NCBI GenBank assembly: GCA_016721625.1
Contig: JADKHR010000001.1
Span: forward strand, 1 to 64,000
DNA: 64,000 bases
Direction: 5' to 3'
Origin: Elusimicrobiota bacterium
GTDB taxonomy: Bacteria; Elusimicrobiota; Elusimicrobia; FEN-1173
Position numbers and translations under genes: made by a program. This document shows positions 27,687-36,612 of the stretch, one piece after another. The first letter of the stretch is position 1; the number at the start of each line of letters is the position of its first letter. The notes beneath the pieces were generated by a model. That model was given only the letters and a program-made list of their open reading frames with translations, was not told the DNA's origin and did not search any database.

Positions 27687-28876
27687 TCGGCTGGTCGTTT
27701 TTGGCGGCCGTCCTAGGGATTCTGTGTTGGCTGGCGGTGGCCTATGGTCTGGGCCGGCCCCCGCGCCACGGCCGGCTTCTGGGGTGGTCCGCGGTCGGAT
27801 CGCTTTGGGCCGTAACGGCGGTGGTCCTCGCCATTCGGTTTTTCCTGGGAATGGGCGCCATGAGCCACATGTCGGACCGCTTTCCCTGGGGGGTATGGAT
27901 CGGCCTGCTTCAAAGCGGGGTGGCCCTTTCCGGCGGCGGGTTCGTGATGGCGGCCACCGTGCACATCTTCCACCTTAAACGGTTCGAGCCGATCCTTCGC
28001 CCGGTGGTCCTCTTGGCCTTCCTGGGCTACACCTTCGTGGCGCTCACCCTGTTTATCGAGGTCGGACGGCCCTGGGCGCTGTGGCACCCCCTGGCCATGT
28101 GGCAACACCATTCCATCATGTTCGAGGTGGCCTGGTGCGTGACGCTCTATTTCACCGTTTTGGCGACGGAATTCAGCCCGGTCATCTTCGAGCGGCTGGG
28201 CCTGCCGAAGGCCGTTTCTTTCATCCACGCGGTGGCGATCCCGGTCGTCATTGCAGGGGTCATCCTCTCCACCCTGCACCAATCCTCCATGGGTTCGATG
28301 TTTTTAATCGTTCCTCAGAAGATGCATCCCTTGTGGTATTCCACGCTCCTGCCGGTGTTCTTTTTTATGAGCTCCGTGGGCGTGGGCCTCTGCGTGACGG
28401 TCATCGCCTCTTTCTACTCTGCCCGGGTGTTCGGGAAAACCCTGGACCGCTGGATGTTGGCGGACCTGGCGAGGGCGGCGTCGGTTCTTCTTTTTCTCTA
28501 CGCCGCGGTCCGCGTGGTGGACGTGACGGCCCGCGGGGTCTGGGGACGGTTGGGCGATCCGGCGTGGCTGGGGGCCCTGTTCCTTCTGGAGGTGGTGGGC
28601 GGCGCTCTTTTGCCGGCGGTGTTTTTGTCCCGGCGGTCGACGTTGGAACGTCCCCGCCGGATGGTGTGGTGGGGGCTCCCGGCGATCGGCGGCGTGGTGC
28701 TGAACCGGCTCAGCGTGAGCTGGTTCGCCATGGTTCCCTATACGGGGTCCGGCTATGTTCCCCATTGGATGGAGGTGGCCGTGTCGTTCACGTTGTTCAC
28801 GGTCGTCGTGACGGTCTTCGGTTTGGCGGTCCGCTATTTGCCCGTCTTCCCGAAAGAATCTTCGGTGGTTTCCTAG
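27683..28876 (+). CDS. NrfD/HybB-type quinone-interacting membrane subunit
   Basis: A 397-residue protein with about ten hydrophobic helices. FPWGVWIGLLQSGVALSGGGF and HPLAMWQHHSIMFEVAWCVTLYF, together with HAVAIPVVIAGVILSTLHQSS, are typical of the HybB branch of the NrfD/PsrC family. These proteins bind quinone or quinol and exchange electrons with a partner iron-sulfur protein. TTG 27683 overlaps the preceding TGA, indicating tight coupling with the ferredoxin gene. With the octahaem protein it would form a three-part complex resembling CbcSTU, Hmc or ActABC. Confidence 0.9.
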   Translation: MIGWSFLAAVLGILCWLAVAYGLGRPPRHGRLLGWSAVGSLWAVTAVVLAIRFFLGMGAMSHMSDRFPWGVWIGLLQSGVALSGGGFVMAATVHIFHLKRFEPILRPVVLLAFLGYTFVALTLFIEVGRPWALWHPLAMWQHHSIMFEVAWCVTLYFTVLATEFSPVIFERLGLPKAVSFIHAVAIPVVIAGVILSTLHQSSMGSMFLIVPQKMHPLWYSTLLPVFFFMSSVGVGLCVTVIASFYSARVFGKTLDRWMLADLARAASVLLFLYAAVRVVDVTARGVWGRLGDPAWLGALFLLEVVGGALLPAVFLSRRSTLERPRRMVWWGLPAIGGVVLNRLSVSWFAMVPYTGSGYVPHWMEVAVSFTLFTVVVTVFGLAVRYLPVFPKESSVVS

Positions 28877-28886
28877 AGGTCTCTCT

Positions 28887-30401
28887 ATGTCCCAGCGCCG
28901 CCTGCCTGAATTCTTTTACAACTGGATTTCCATCGGAGGGGCTTTGCTCGCCATGGGATCTTTCGCGATCATCGCGCTCTTGGTCCTGATCGATTTGTTC
29001 GTGGAGAGCACGACCCTCTATTTAGGGTTATTGACTTATACCATCCTTCCCGGCTTTTTGGTGGCGGGTTTGGTGCTGATTGCCGTGGGGGCCCTTCTGG
29101 AACGGCGCCGGGAGGCCAAGGGACATGGGGCCAGCCTGGATCCGGTGTTCAGCCTGGACCTTCGAAACGCGCGACAGCGCACCGCCCTTTTTATTTTCGT
29201 GGGCGGGACGGCGGTCTTTTTGGTGGCGTCGGCCCTGGGCACCTACAAGGCCTACCACATCACCGAATCCACGAAGTTTTGCGGCACCCTTTGCCACACC
29301 GTCATGAATCCGGAATACACGGCCTACCAACGCTCGGCCCACGCCCGGGTGGCCTGCGTGTCCTGCCATATCGGGCCGGGGGCGGGGTGGTTTGTTAAAT
29401 CGAAATTGTCGGGGGCCTATCAGGTGTATTCGGCGGCGTTCAAAAAATACCACCGGCCCATCGAAACCCCGGTGCGCAACCTCCGTCCCGCCCGGGAAAC
29501 CTGCGAGCAGTGCCATTGGCCGGAGAAATTTTTCGGGGAACGCCGCCACGTCAACCCCCGCTATTTGGCTGACGAAAAAAATACGCCCTACCCGCTCACC
29601 CTTCTGATCAACACCGGGGGCGGGGGCTCCCTCCGCGGGCCGGGCCACGGCATCCATTGGCACATGGCCATCAACAACAAAGTGGAATACATCGCCCGGG
29701 ACCGCGCCCGCCAGGAAATCGCCTGGTTGCGCGTGACCAACCGGTCCGGCCAAATGACGGAATTCAACCTCGCCGAGAACCCTTTAACCGTGGAGGAGCG
29801 CCGCCAGGCCGAAATTCGCGTGATGGATTGCATTGATTGCCACAACCGCCCCAGCCACAATTATCGGCCGCCCACCCGCGAGGTGGACGCGGCTCTCTAC
29901 GACGGCCGCATTCCCGCCACGCTTCCTTTCATCAAGCGGGAATCCGTGAAAGCTTTGGACGGGGATTACCCCGACACTCCGTCGGCCATGGCCGCCATCG
30001 ACCAGAAACTGAGGGGGTTCTATCAGGAGAAATTCGCGAAAGTTTCCAAGGAACGATCCGCCGAGGTGGACGCCGCTGTTCTCGCCGTCCAGGATATTTA
30101 CCGCCACAGCCTGTTCCCGGAAATGAAAGTGACCTGGCGGCAATATCCGGAAAACATCGGGCACACGCTCTCGCCGGGCTGTTTCCGTTGCCACGGAAGC
30201 GGGTTGACTTCTTCCGACGGCAAAACAATTTCGCGGAACTGCACCTCCTGCCACGTGCTTTTGGGCCAGGGGAAAGAACCCGGTGACGGGCTCATGTCCG
30301 TCCGCGGCCTCACCTTCAAGCATCCAACGGATATCGGTGGCGCGGAGGCGGAAGGCAATTGCACCGCTTGTCACCAGGGCGGCGCGGAACTCTACGAATA
30401 A
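28887..30401 (+). CDS. Heptahaem NapC/NirT-type inner-membrane cytochrome, ImcH-like
   Basis: A 504-residue protein with three N-terminal membrane helices (about residues 13-36, 43-70 and 101-118). The first haem site is CGTLCH (residue about 132), a CX3CH variant, followed by CVSCHIGPGAGWFVKSKLSG, CEQCHWPEKFFG, CIDCH, CFRCH, CTSCH and CTACH, seven in all. Length, haem count and segment order match Geobacter ImcH as I recall it. ImcH is the inner-membrane quinol oxidase needed for high-potential extracellular acceptors. The locus thus carries both a CbcL-like and an ImcH-like candidate. It follows nrfD by 10 bases. Confidence 0.87.
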   Translation: MSQRRLPEFFYNWISIGGALLAMGSFAIIALLVLIDLFVESTTLYLGLLTYTILPGFLVAGLVLIAVGALLERRREAKGHGASLDPVFSLDLRNARQRTALFIFVGGTAVFLVASALGTYKAYHITESTKFCGTLCHTVMNPEYTAYQRSAHARVACVSCHIGPGAGWFVKSKLSGAYQVYSAAFKKYHRPIETPVRNLRPARETCEQCHWPEKFFGERRHVNPRYLADEKNTPYPLTLLINTGGGGSLRGPGHGIHWHMAINNKVEYIARDRARQEIAWLRVTNRSGQMTEFNLAENPLTVEERRQAEIRVMDCIDCHNRPSHNYRPPTREVDAALYDGRIPATLPFIKRESVKALDGDYPDTPSAMAAIDQKLRGFYQEKFAKVSKERSAEVDAAVLAVQDIYRHSLFPEMKVTWRQYPENIGHTLSPGCFRCHGSGLTSSDGKTISRNCTSCHVLLGQGKEPGDGLMSVRGLTFKHPTDIGGAEAEGNCTACHQGGAELYE

Positions 30402-30450
30402 CCCAAGACAGGTTTTTAAGATTTGGACGGTTGTAAATTTATTGTAACAC

Positions 30451-30492
30451 ATGATACAGATCATAAATTTAGACGAATTAATCAGTTATACA
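30451..30492 (+). promoter_or_regulatory. FNR-like box and -10 upstream of mtrA-like gene
   Basis: ATGATACAGATCAT (30451-30464) is a perfect TGAT-N4-ATCA palindrome. TATACA (30487-30492) could be the -10 box, giving a start near 30499. The palindrome centre (30457.5) is then at about -41.5, the class II FNR position. The 209-base gap otherwise holds AT-rich sequence and no gene. This suggests mtrAB has its own oxygen-responsive promoter. Confidence 0.6.
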
Positions 30493-30610
30493 CATGGTGC
30501 TGGAGGAATTTTTTGAAAGAAACAAACCTCCATCATGATTTAGCGGATCGGTTTGCGTCGGTGCGCGGGTGACCGGCGGATAACGAAGAAAAATTAATTC
30601 GGGGAGACCC

Positions 30611-31627
30611 ATGAAAAAAACGCGAAAAAAGATCCTGCACGCACTTCTTCTCCTTTCCTTCGTTGGAGCGGTGAGCCTGGCGTTGAACGCCGGGCGATCC
30701 CTCCGCGCGGAGGATGCGCCTCCTCCGGCGCCGGCCGTGACCCCTGCAGCTCCCGCGGCGGCGGAACCGGTGGTGGTGAACGAAGCCACTGAAAAAGCCG
30801 AGTTCGTCGGCGCCGAGTCCTGCGCCAACTGCCACGCGGACCAGGTGGAATCCTTCAAATCCGCCCAACACGCCCGCGGGTTCGCGAAACAAAAAAATAT
30901 TGAATTCGAAAAGTCCTGCGAAACCTGCCACGGCCCCGGATCTCTCCACGTGAACGCCGGAGGCGACAAGACGAATCCCGGTTTCGCCACGATGAAAGAC
31001 CCCAAAAAACTTTCCGCGAAAGCGGTCAGCGAGACCTGTTTTCAATGCCACAAAGACACGGGCCGGTCCCACTGGAAAGGGAGCGCCCACGAAAGAGCCG
31101 ACGTCTCCTGCGTCGAATGCCACAGCGTGCACAGCCCCAAGAGAGTCCGGGCCCAGTTGGTTCAGCCCACGGAAGCCGACACCTGCTACACCTGTCATCG
31201 GGAAATTAGAGGCCAAATGCGCCGGTCGGCCCACATGCCCGTGGAAGAGGGGAAGATGAACTGTTCCTCCTGCCACAATGCGCATGGGTCCGCCACGCCA
31301 AAACAATTGACGGCCAAGAGCGTGAACCAACTTTGCTTTGATTGCCACCAAGACAAAAGGGGTCCGATGCTCTGGAAACATCCTCCGGTTCAGGAGAGTT
31401 GTCTCACTTGCCACCACCCCCATGGGTCACACCACGACAAGATGTTGAATGTTAAACAACCATTCCTTTGTCAACGGTGCCATGTGGCCGGCGGTCACCC
31501 CAGCACGCCGTTGGGGAGCTTGGAGATCGGTCAGGGGAGCAACAAGGTCGTGAGCCAATCCTGCGCCGAGTGCCATCCGAACGTTCACGGGTCCAACCAC
31601 CCGGGCGGCAAGTACTTCGCTCGTTAA
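30611..31627 (+). CDS. mtrA: Periplasmic decahaem cytochrome c, MtrA/DmsE family
   Basis: A 338-residue protein: Sec signal peptide, an alanine/proline-rich linker, then ten CXXCH motifs (CANCH, CETCH, CFQCH, CVECH, CYTCH, CSSCH, CFDCH, CLTCH, CQRCH, CAECH) evenly spread to the C-terminus. Shewanella MtrA has 333 residues and ten haems. MtrA inserts in the MtrB barrel and wires the periplasm to the cell surface. The next gene is an MtrB/PioB-like barrel, which supports this over a soluble nitrite reductase or DmsE alone. GGGGAGA precedes the ATG. Flow could be outward (metal or electrode reduction) or inward (Fe(II) oxidation, as PioA). Confidence 0.92.
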   Translation: MKKTRKKILHALLLLSFVGAVSLALNAGRSLRAEDAPPPAPAVTPAAPAAAEPVVVNEATEKAEFVGAESCANCHADQVESFKSAQHARGFAKQKNIEFEKSCETCHGPGSLHVNAGGDKTNPGFATMKDPKKLSAKAVSETCFQCHKDTGRSHWKGSAHERADVSCVECHSVHSPKRVRAQLVQPTEADTCYTCHREIRGQMRRSAHMPVEEGKMNCSSCHNAHGSATPKQLTAKSVNQLCFDCHQDKRGPMLWKHPPVQESCLTCHHPHGSHHDKMLNVKQPFLCQRCHVAGGHPSTPLGSLEIGQGSNKVVSQSCAECHPNVHGSNHPGGKYFAR

Positions 31628-31644
31628 ACGGAGGACGACCGACA

Positions 31645-33843
31645 ATGAAAATTAAACACTTATGTTTCATGACCTCCTTCCTCTTCGGGGGCAGTTTCCT
31701 GACCTCCGCCCTGGCCGAAACAAAGATTTCCCAGGACGTGGAAGTGGGTGTTCAAGGCGTTTCCGTTAACACGTCCGAGGCGAAGTTTGAAGAATACGGC
31801 GAGGTTCCGAACGGCCCGTTCATGAATTATTACTCCATGGACGTGGACGCCGAGAAATATGACCTCTCCTTTTTCACCCGCCGTCCCAGTTTGGACGACC
31901 AGTCGGCGGAGTTGAACTATGACCGTGGCGGAAAGCTTTGGTTTAACGCGGGCTACGCCCAAAATCCACACCGTTGGGCCAACTCTTCGGTCAGCCTGTA
32001 TAACGAAGTCAGCCCCGGGGTTCTAGCCCTGCCGGATGGGATGCAGGGGACGCTCCAGACCTTTGGGAACACCACGGCCAACTGGTTCAATGTGATGAAC
32101 AGCACGTTCGCCGGCCTGGCTCACACCGAAGAGCTTTACGTTCGGGGGGACAGGTCCTCGGTTAACCTGGGCTTTGCCCCCGCTCCCCAGTGGGCGGTGA
32201 ACCTGGACCTCTACAAGGAAAAAAAGGCGGGCAAACAAATGGGCATGTTTGGGTTCGGCCGCAACTATGCGGTCGAGATGGCCCGAACGGTCGATCAAAC
32301 CGTCTACGATTCAGCCTTGGGCTTAGCGTACTCCGGAAAACGTCTGTCCATGGGAATGAAATATGGGTTCAACTCTTTTAAAAACGATGTGGACAAGCTG
32401 ACCTTTGACAGCTATCGGCGACAGACCGACATTGTGGGGAGCCTCACCTCCGGCGTGGGGGCTTCTAAGGGGCAAGGCTCCGTTCAACCGGATAACATCG
32501 CCCAAAGCTTCGCGGCTAACCTGGGCCTGGACGTGGCGCCCAAGACCCGTTTTGAGGCCGACGCCTCTTACACCTATATGCGGCAAAATGCAGACCTGTT
32601 GCCCCATACGGTGAACACGGCCGCGGCGGCCTCGGCCGACCCGCTCCCTGAAAAATCAGCCGACACAAAAAATGCTTTTTGGGTTCAAAACTATCGGTTG
32701 ACCCACCAATTGACCCAATCCATGGCCCTGGGCGCCCGCCTCCGTTCAGAGCAAATGGGAGACAACTCGAAACACATGGACTTTGGCGGACACGTGGCCA
32801 TGGACCAGCTCTGGGAGGCCGATGACTGGGCCACCCATCGGTTTGGGTACCGCAAGAACAACACGGGACTGACCATGGACTGGAACCTGTCCAAGGCCTG
32901 GCTTTTTGGCGCGGAAGCGTTCAATGAAACAGCTACCCGTGAAATGCGGAATTTCAAAGAGACGAGTGACGACAATATTATTGGGCGGTTGGAGTTCCAC
33001 CCGGCCCCCACCTTCAAGGTTCGGGCGCGATACACCAACGCCTACAGGAGTGCCTCGGATTATGAGGCTCCATCGAGCACAACCGTTGAACTGGCTGGCC
33101 TTCGATACTTTGATATCGCGGCCCGCGCTCGTAACGCCGGTGATCTGAGCGTCACGGGTTGGAAAGGAGCCCTGTCCTATGGCTTGAACGGCGGTTTCGC
33201 CACGGACAAATTCAACTCCGGGGATGGCCCGACAAACGATGATGTCACCATCGCGACCAACAACGTGGCGATGATGTACGGCTTGTTGCATTCCCACACG
33301 GCCACCGCCGGTGCCGACCTCGCGCTGGATGTTTCAAGTCAGGTCGGATTTTTTGGGTTCTATCAGTTTCAATGGATCCGCGGGGTTCAGCGGTCCAATC
33401 GTAGCGGCGGGGGATCGCCGACTTCAGACGTCCAGGAAATCTGGGAGGTTCAAACCACAGACCGTTACGACGTTGTGGGGGTGGGCGTGGACCTTCGTCC
33501 TGTTGAGCGGCTGAAGTTTGTCTTGGCCTACGATCTGTCTCATTCCGAAGGAGCCATGGATTACCTCACGGTCAATGCAGGAAATTCCACGACCTTGAAG
33601 GCACCTCCGGAAACCGTGACCACGAAACAGGTTTACCGCTTGGACGGAGAAATAAAAGCAAGTTCGAACTTGACTTGCACGCTGGGGTACACGCGCGAGG
33701 ACTACAAAATACATGACTTCGCTAACCAAAACCTCGGTTTGACCTCAGGTCAAGCGGCCGGCCAAACAAACGTGACACTGGCTGACAACAGCGAAGATTA
33801 TAAAGCCCACATTGTGAGTGCCCGATTGAATTTGCGATGGTGA
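31645..33843 (+). CDS. mtrB: MtrB/PioB-family outer-membrane beta-barrel
   Basis: About 732 residues from ATG 31645, which follows GGAGGA; the longer open frame lies inside mtrA. A signal peptide (cleavage after SALA) leads to a long series of amphipathic strands, many pairing aromatic residues at the membrane edge (SLDDQSAELNYDRGGKLWF, TRFEADASYTYMRQ). The last residue is Trp (SARLNLRW), the usual signal for barrel insertion. MtrB-family barrels have 26 or so strands and sheath MtrA. The CXXC pair near the N-terminus of Shewanella MtrB is not present. No MtrC-like surface cytochrome follows; a hairpin and convergent genes come next. Confidence 0.88.
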   Translation: MKIKHLCFMTSFLFGGSFLTSALAETKISQDVEVGVQGVSVNTSEAKFEEYGEVPNGPFMNYYSMDVDAEKYDLSFFTRRPSLDDQSAELNYDRGGKLWFNAGYAQNPHRWANSSVSLYNEVSPGVLALPDGMQGTLQTFGNTTANWFNVMNSTFAGLAHTEELYVRGDRSSVNLGFAPAPQWAVNLDLYKEKKAGKQMGMFGFGRNYAVEMARTVDQTVYDSALGLAYSGKRLSMGMKYGFNSFKNDVDKLTFDSYRRQTDIVGSLTSGVGASKGQGSVQPDNIAQSFAANLGLDVAPKTRFEADASYTYMRQNADLLPHTVNTAAAASADPLPEKSADTKNAFWVQNYRLTHQLTQSMALGARLRSEQMGDNSKHMDFGGHVAMDQLWEADDWATHRFGYRKNNTGLTMDWNLSKAWLFGAEAFNETATREMRNFKETSDDNIIGRLEFHPAPTFKVRARYTNAYRSASDYEAPSSTTVELAGLRYFDIAARARNAGDLSVTGWKGALSYGLNGGFATDKFNSGDGPTNDDVTIATNNVAMMYGLLHSHTATAGADLALDVSSQVGFFGFYQFQWIRGVQRSNRSGGGSPTSDVQEIWEVQTTDRYDVVGVGVDLRPVERLKFVLAYDLSHSEGAMDYLTVNAGNSTTLKAPPETVTTKQVYRLDGEIKASSNLTCTLGYTREDYKIHDFANQNLGLTSGQAAGQTNVTLADNSEDYKAHIVSARLNLRW

Positions 33844-33874
33844 ACTGAACTCCTTTTCCGAAAGCACTTATTGT

Positions 33875-33909
33875 ACCGCCCTCCCCCCAGAGAACGGGGG
33901 GAGGGCGGT
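33875..33909. terminator. Strong hairpin terminator after mtrB
   Basis: ACCGCCCTCCCCCC (33875-33888) pairs fully with GGGGGGAGGGCGGT (33896-33909) across a 7-base loop. The sequence after it, GCATTTATG, is only weakly T-rich. It lies between convergent genes and may end transcription from both sides. Confidence 0.7.
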
Positions 33910-34015
33910 GCATTTATGGGTGAGGGGGTGGTCTTTCGTTGATCGTGGAGCGTAGGGGAGAACAAACAACCAGAGATCGGTTAGAGGGAATTTTGTCATG
34001 CCCCGATTCACTCTT

Positions 34016-34032
34016 CGGGTCCTTCGGACCCG
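34016..34032. terminator. Short perfect hairpin between convergent operons
   Basis: CGGGTCC (34016-34022) and GGACCCG (34026-34032) form a 7-bp stem with a 3-base loop about 45 bases past the end of the minus-strand TPR gene. There is no T-run. It may protect the 3' end of that transcript or help termination. The rest of 33910-34076 shows no gene, apart from a weak copy of the CCTCTCC-type repeat at 34036-34063. Confidence 0.4.
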
Positions 34033-34076
34033 CCTCTCCTGCCGCGAAGGAGGGAGAGGGAGGGAAAACGACGATT

Positions 34077-34637
34077 TTATTTCGGGGTGCCGGCGCCGCG
34101 CTGGGAGAGGCGTTCCACCATGCGGCGGGCTTCGACGTTGTCGGGATAATGGTCCAGGGCCTTTTGGGCCAGTTCCAGGGCCTGCTTCGGGTCTCCCTCT
34201 ATGATGGCGTCGAGGGATTCGGCGTAAAGTTCTTTGGAAATATCAGTAATAGGTGGTCCTTCTGTTCCGCTTAAGACTTTCAAAAGATGCTCGGCCTCGA
34301 GATAATTCGGCCGGTATTTGAGAGCTTTCCGGGCGTAGACGACCGCCGTCTTCGAGTCCCCGTCCCGGGCTGAACCCAGGGCCAGGTTGTAGGCGTCTTT
34401 GGCAATCAGATCCTGACAGAGGGGTCGGAGTCGGAGGGCTTCCTCATCGGTGGTGTCGTGTTTCAGAATTTCCTCGAACTTTAGCAGGGCTTCCTCATAC
34501 CGTTTTTGTTCGAACAGTTCCCGCCCGCTTTCCAACTCAGGTTCGTTTATATTACTCTGTCTTGCCATCAAGGAATCCCCCAGGACTGGAACGCTGAGGG
34601 TGACGGAGAATATCAAAAGGAAGACGATCCTTTTCAT
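34077..34637 (-). CDS. Exported TPR protein, duplicate of the upstream gene's 3' end
   Basis: A 186-residue protein with a Sec signal peptide (cleavage after VLG) and tetratricopeptide-like repeats (SGRELFEQKRYEEALLKFEEIL, ARKALKYRPNYLEAEHLLK, AQKALDHYPDNVEARRMVERL). It is closely similar, in protein and DNA, to the last 190 residues of the gene just upstream, so it arose by tandem duplication and gained or kept its own signal peptide. ATG overlaps the upstream stop (ATGA). Probably periplasmic and involved in protein-protein contacts in the surface operon. Exact role unknown. Confidence 0.8.
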   Translation of the reverse strand: MKRIVFLLIFSVTLSVPVLGDSLMARQSNINEPELESGRELFEQKRYEEALLKFEEILKHDTTDEEALRLRPLCQDLIAKDAYNLALGSARDGDSKTAVVYARKALKYRPNYLEAEHLLKVLSGTEGPPITDISKELYAESLDAIIEGDPKQALELAQKALDHYPDNVEARRMVERLSQRGAGTPK

Positions 34638-35090
34638 TGCGGGGTACCGGCGCCGCGCTGGGAGAGGCGTTCCACCATGCGGCGGGCTTCCGTGTTGTCA
34701 GGCCAAAGCTCCAGGGCCTTTTGGGCGAGCTCCAGGGCCTTCTGCGGGTCCCCCGCCAGGAAGGAATCAAGGGATTGGTTGTAAAGTTCTTTGGATTTCA
34801 CCATATCTTCCCCGCCTTTTTTCGCCAGAAGCGTTTTGAGCAGTTCCGCGGCCTCGGGGAAATTCGGCCAGTTTCTGAGCGCTTTCTGAGCGTAGGCCAC
34901 CGCCGTTTTCGTGTCCCCGTCCCGGGCGGAACGCAGGGCCAGGTTGTAAGCGTCTTTGGCGATCAGGTTCCGACTGAGGTCCCGGAATCGGAGGGCTTCC
35001 TCGTCGCCGGTGTTGTTCTTCAGGATTTCTTCGAACTTCACCAGGGCTTCCTCATAGCGTTTTTGTTCGAAAAGTTCCCGCCCGCTTTCC
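34083..35090. repeat. Tandem direct repeat of about 557 bp
   Basis: Bases from about 34083 to 34535 align with about 34640 to 35090, offset near 557. The GCGCCGCGCTGGGAGAGGCG stretch is identical in both, and the segment with GGGCTTCCTCATA-CGTTTTTGTTCGAA is nearly so. The repeat covers the TPR coding part of two neighbouring genes. Confidence 0.75.
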
Positions 35091-36612
35091 GCCAGGGGGC
35101 GGATGATTTCCGTTATGCGTTGCGTTTCGGCGGCCTCCTGGTATTTCTTTTGGACCTCCTCCACCCGCGCTTTCAGCTCCCGCGCTTCGGGGTGGTCGGG
35201 GGTCAGGGACAATACTTTGTCGGCCAGCTCGCCGGCTTGCACGAAATCCTGCGCGGCGAACGATTGGACCGCCATGGCATAGAAGCTTTCGGTCAAACTT
35301 TGAAATCGTTCGTCGATCCGGTTCAAGTAGGTCTTGGCGCCCATGTGGTCGGGTTGGAGGGCCATGATGGACTGGAACTCCCGCCGCGCGCGGAGCAGGT
35401 CGTCCACCTGGAAGAACTGCTCGCCCCGGGCGAAGTGATCGTCCACCTGGCCTTGGAGTTGTTCCGCCCGGGCCTCATCGGCCATCTGCTTGAATTCCGA
35501 CTCGATCCGCCGCGCCAACAGTTTGGCCGGGCGGTGCCAGGGGGCCACGGTCAGAATTTGGGTCGCCTGCATGTAGGCGTCCACCATGTACCCCTGGGCG
35601 TAGCGGGAGAGCGCGCGCTTATAGGCCATCTCCACCTGGGTCGTGACCTGCACTTGCCGGTAGGCGGGCCCGAACCGCATGCCCAAGCTGATCCGATGGC
35701 TGTCACCGAACCGCCCGAACGGCACGAACGCGTAGTCCAGGTGGAGCCGTTCGTTGCCGATCCCGAACCCGGAGGTCAGGCCCGTGTCCAGATCGTTGTT
35801 GCCTTTATAGCCCAGGCGGAAGGCCAGAATGTCCCAGATCCGGTAGTCGGCCCCAGGTTGAGGTAGGGACCCCGGCCCCAGGCAGGACCAGGTCGCCGGC
35901 CAGCGTCATGTTGTCGCCGAAAAGCGGATACGCGCCCAGTTTCATGGCCATGGGGAAAGAGGCTTTCTCTGAATCGAAGGTCAGGCCGGTCCCCGCGTTT
36001 TGGAGGACAAAGCCGGTACGGAGACCCTGGTTCCATTTGCTCTGGGCTTCGTAGATGAGCCCCACGTCCGCCATGTAGCCCAGGGCCGACTCTTGGTCCA
36101 AGGTTTTCTTCAACACCTTGAGGTTCACCCCCGTCTGGATCCCGGAGAACCAACCCAGGTCCTCCCAAGGCTTCGCCCACCCCAGGGTCAGCAGGGAGTC
36201 GGAGGCCGCCACGTTTCCGGTGATCCCGTTGGTGCTGTCGAACCCTCGATGTCGCCCACCCGCAGGAACGATCCGCCCACGCCCAAAACCCCGCCCGAGG
36301 CCGTGGGCCGGGCAAAGTAAAACACGTCCTGGTCCGTCCCTGCACGGCGGCGTTGTGCATGAACATGATTTCGCTCTGCGTCAGCCCGCCCAACCCCGCC
36401 GGGTTCCAATAGAGGCTCGTGGCGTCGTTCACCGCCGCCGTTTGCGCCTCCCCCAGCCACCCCCGCGCGCCCACCCCCATCTGGAGGAAGTTCGCCGTGG
36501 TGTTGCCGGAGGATTTTGCCAGAAGGGTGGGAACCAGCCCGAACAGCGCGGCCGTCAGCACGAGGGCGTCCGGCGTCCCTCCTTTCCAAAACCGCCGCCC
36601 GAGGGAACTCAT
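34634..36612 (-). pseudogene. PorV/PorQ-like outer-membrane protein with C-terminal TPR domain (four frameshifts)
   Basis: Three reading frames must be joined. The breaks are missing bases in runs at 36338-36340, 36243-36245, 35866-35868 and 35851-35854. Adding one base at each gives a clean 660-residue protein. After a signal peptide it has the PorV/UPF0164-type start (NFLQMGVGARGWLGEAQ, AVNDATSLYWNPAGLGGL), a barrel through PYLNLGADYRIWDILAFRLGYKG, then about 350 residues of helical and TPR repeats. PorV-like barrels work with type IX-type secretion of proteins bearing C-terminal sorting domains, and the upstream giant protein has such a tail. The corrected length being an exact number of codons argues for sequencing error, not decay. 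Confidence 0.7.
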
